A DNA stretch of 14,380 bases from CBDUSL01 sp965370265. Its GTDB lineage: Bacteria > Patescibacteriota > Patescibacteriia > JAXHNJ01. Positions 12,492-14,380 of the stretch are shown in pieces. The notes below the pieces were generated by a model. It did no database searches. It saw nothing but the letters and a program-made list of their open reading frames with translations, and was not told where the DNA came from. Location: assembly GCA_965370265.1 (NCBI GenBank), contig CBDUSL010000016.1, positions 1-14,380 on the forward strand. The letters are read 5' to 3'. The position numbers were made by a program, and so were the translations under genes. Position 1 is the stretch's first letter. Each line of letters begins with the position of its first letter.

Positions 12492-14209
12492 TATTTTGTT
12501 TTTAAGTCAATAATCTTAAGCTGGATTTCTTTGGTTCCGTTCCACTCATTAAAACTAACTTCACAAACAACATCCACTTTTCCTCCAACATTAATTTTAT
12601 CACATATAGAGCCCAGATAAAAACCAATGCACTTTTTCACTGTCCCGCCATTCTGTGAAACCATTAAACGCAGATGGTCACTTTTCTTGCCCACCTTATC
12701 AAAGCTGACTACTTTTAAATCTTTGATAATAAATTTTGGAATTTTATTCCCCTCACCGTAAGGTTGAAATTCGTGAAGTTCAATCAGAAAATCATGATCG
12801 GCCTCATCAAGCTTGATCTCCGTATCAATTATAATCTTGGGGGCTAAATCAATATTTTTTAATTTTTTATCGGCAATCTTGGTAAGTTCTTCAATAAATA
12901 TTTTCATATCTTCTTTTTTCTGAACGGTAAGACCGCAGGCCTGAGCATGGCCACCGTATTCTTTAAGGTGCTGATTTATGGATTCAATAGCTTCAATAAT
13001 ATTAAATTCAGGTATACTTCGGCCGGAAGCAATAATTTCTTCCTTACCCTCTCCAAAAATAAGCACGGGGCGGTAATATTCATCAGCCAATTTACCTGCC
13101 ACCAGGCCAACCAATCCCGGAGACCAGCCTTTTTTTATCGCATATAGCAAACTTTTGTCTGTGCCTCTTTTTTCAATTTGTTCTCTGGCTTCATTCACCA
13201 TTTTTTCGGTAATTTTCTGCCGTTCCCGATTCGTTTTCTCAAGGCCGTCCACTAATTTGGTTGTTTCTTCTTCATCACTGGAAATCAAAAGATGATAAGA
13301 AGTTAAAGCATGCTCCATGCGGCCAGCCGCATTCAGACGAGGACCGAGCTGAAAAGAGATATTCCAACCTTCAAGGCTTCCCGGTATAAGCCTTGCTTTT
13401 TCAATTAATTTTTTAAGCCCCGAACGCTTAGTTTTATTCAAAACAACCAATCCATATCTAACAAGAACTCTATTTTCTCCCAGTACATCAACACAGTCAG
13501 CAACTGTGCCGATAGCCACAAAATCAAGCAGCCATTTCTCATAACCTTGCGGCAGATCAACATGATGGTTTTTAGCTTCTTTTATCAAACCCTGAATTAA
13601 TTTAAAAGCGACCCCCACACCAGCCAGGTCTTTAAAAGGATATTTTTCGTTTTTTACTTTTGGATTAATAATAGCATAAGCCTTATCAGGACTTTTAACC
13701 GGTTCATGATGATGGTCGGTAACGATGACATCCATCCCTTTTTCGGCCGCTAAGGTAATTTCCTCTTTATTGGCAATACCACAATCAACGGTTATAATCA
13801 GCTTTCTGCCTTGTTTAGCCAGTTCTTTAACCGCTTTTTCGTTCATTCCATACCCTTCGGTCATGCGATAAGGAATATAAACTTCTATGTCTTCAAAACC
13901 CAAATCACTTAAAGCGGTGTATAAAAGAGCAGTCGAGGTTACCCCGTCAGCGTCATAATCGCCATAAATAGCAATCTTTTCCTGATTCTCCAGGGCCTGA
14001 TAAATTCGATCAACCGCTTTTTTCATATCGTTAAATAAAAAAGGATCGTGCTGGTACTGCCCATAATCAGGATTTAAAAATTCATCAATTTTTTCCTGGG
14101 TGCTAATCCCACGATTATGAAGCAATTGTAAAATAACCGGATGGATCTCCGGAAATTCGTTTTTAAAATCTTGAGATATTTCGGGAAGTAATTCCCATTT
14201 CTTTTCCAT
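12491..14209 (-). CDS. recJ: Single-stranded-DNA-specific exonuclease RecJ, 572 aa
   Basis: RecJ degrades single-stranded DNA 5' to 3' in recombination, mismatch and base-excision repair. All DHH-phosphoesterase motifs are present: YGDYDADG (82-89), VDCG (141-144), TDHHHE (164-169) and GTVADCVDV (234-242), followed by the RecJ-specific GPRLNAAGRM (289-298). The DHHA1 domain follows (about 355-445) with ASGRS and YGGHAQACG, and then a C-terminal OB-fold (about 460-570, QPYGEGNKIPKF). The length matches the family norm and no catalytic residue is missing. The start at 14209 gives the usual N-terminus (MEKKWELLPE). The gene overlaps rnhA by one base at the 3' end and is 42 nt from the preceding partial gene. 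Confidence 0.97.
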   Translation of the reverse strand: MEKKWELLPEISQDFKNEFPEIHPVILQLLHNRGISTQEKIDEFLNPDYGQYQHDPFLFNDMKKAVDRIYQALENQEKIAIYGDYDADGVTSTALLYTALSDLGFEDIEVYIPYRMTEGYGMNEKAVKELAKQGRKLIITVDCGIANKEEITLAAEKGMDVIVTDHHHEPVKSPDKAYAIINPKVKNEKYPFKDLAGVGVAFKLIQGLIKEAKNHHVDLPQGYEKWLLDFVAIGTVADCVDVLGENRVLVRYGLVVLNKTKRSGLKKLIEKARLIPGSLEGWNISFQLGPRLNAAGRMEHALTSYHLLISSDEEETTKLVDGLEKTNRERQKITEKMVNEAREQIEKRGTDKSLLYAIKKGWSPGLVGLVAGKLADEYYRPVLIFGEGKEEIIASGRSIPEFNIIEAIESINQHLKEYGGHAQACGLTVQKKEDMKIFIEELTKIADKKLKNIDLAPKIIIDTEIKLDEADHDFLIELHEFQPYGEGNKIPKFIIKDLKVVSFDKVGKKSDHLRLMVSQNGGTVKKCIGFYLGSICDKINVGGKVDVVCEVSFNEWNGTKEIQLKIIDLKTK

Positions 14210-14251
14210 AACTGTTTTATTTTATCACTTTAATTCTCTAAAAACAAATAT

Positions 14252-14380
14252 TTATAATTCCCCTTCTTTAACAAACTTTTCGCACTGGCAATTTAGTTTA
14301 TCAGGCAATGAATTGATAATTTCAAAAATTAATTTTTTAACTTTATTATTATTTTCATTAAATACCTTTACCACGTCCTG
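14252..14380 (-). CDS. C-terminal fragment of an unidentified protein (starts beyond the window)
   Basis: An open minus-strand frame enters at the window edge and ends in TAA at 14254-14252, giving 42 residues that begin QDVVKVFNENNNKVKK and end CQCEKFVKEGEL. It is helical, Lys/Glu-rich and includes a CxC pair (NCQCE). It lies 42 nt upstream of recJ on the same strand and may be the previous gene of that operon. No family could be recognised from so short a tail, and the AT-rich composition makes the call moderate only. Confidence 0.5.
   Translation of the reverse strand, partial: QDVVKVFNENNNKVKKLIFEIINSLPDKLNCQCEKFVKEGEL

Overview
The window looks like a chromosomal segment of an uncultured ultra-small bacterium of the Candidate Phyla Radiation (Patescibacteria, most like the Parcubacteria-type lineages). 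This is inferred from the AT-rich coding DNA (about one third G+C in hand-counted lines of the large operons), genes packed with 1-20 nt gaps or overlaps and few Shine-Dalgarno sites, a surface-polysaccharide operon ending in a DUF4012 membrane protein, and a long, unusual RNase P RNA. No single gene fixes the species. Every confident protein gene lies on the minus strand.

Read in the direction of transcription (high to low coordinates): the window opens with the C-terminal tail of an unidentified protein, then recJ (DHH exonuclease) directly coupled to a small RNase HI, closed by a weak U-tailed hairpin. Next is rnpB (RNase P RNA, about 515 nt) behind a clear TTGACA promoter. Only about 20 nt later a five-gene envelope polysaccharide operon begins: polyprenyl-phosphate sugar-1-phosphate transferase, GT4 glycosyltransferase, Wzz-like chain-length/tyrosine-kinase-adaptor protein, second GT4 glycosyltransferase, DUF4012 protein. 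Together these look like initiation, extension, length control and surface attachment or ligation of a glycan.

Between about 4.7 kb and 2.0 kb the character changes. G+C rises to about 45-55 % in hand-counted lines, gene starts have strong Shine-Dalgarno sites, and three small genes of unknown or loosely known role appear: a 62-residue two-helix membrane peptide, a type IV pilin-like protein lacking the usual Glu5, and a zinc-ribbon protein. Around them is about 1.5 kb of non-coding DNA full of inverted repeats. Within it are two elements (3353-3499 and 4270-4417) that share the same fold and conserved blocks, so they look like paralogous copies of one structured RNA. A tRNA-like element (T-arm plus 7-bp acceptor stem, no normal anticodon arm) lies beside the second. 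This compositionally distinct, RNA-rich stretch is the best candidate for something undescribed.

The window ends with another probable small RNA (about 1673-1819) that folds into a long rod, has its own promoter and ends in a U-tract. After it comes murJ (lipid II flippase), with its own promoter so close to the ATG that the mRNA may be leaderless; murJ runs off the window edge.
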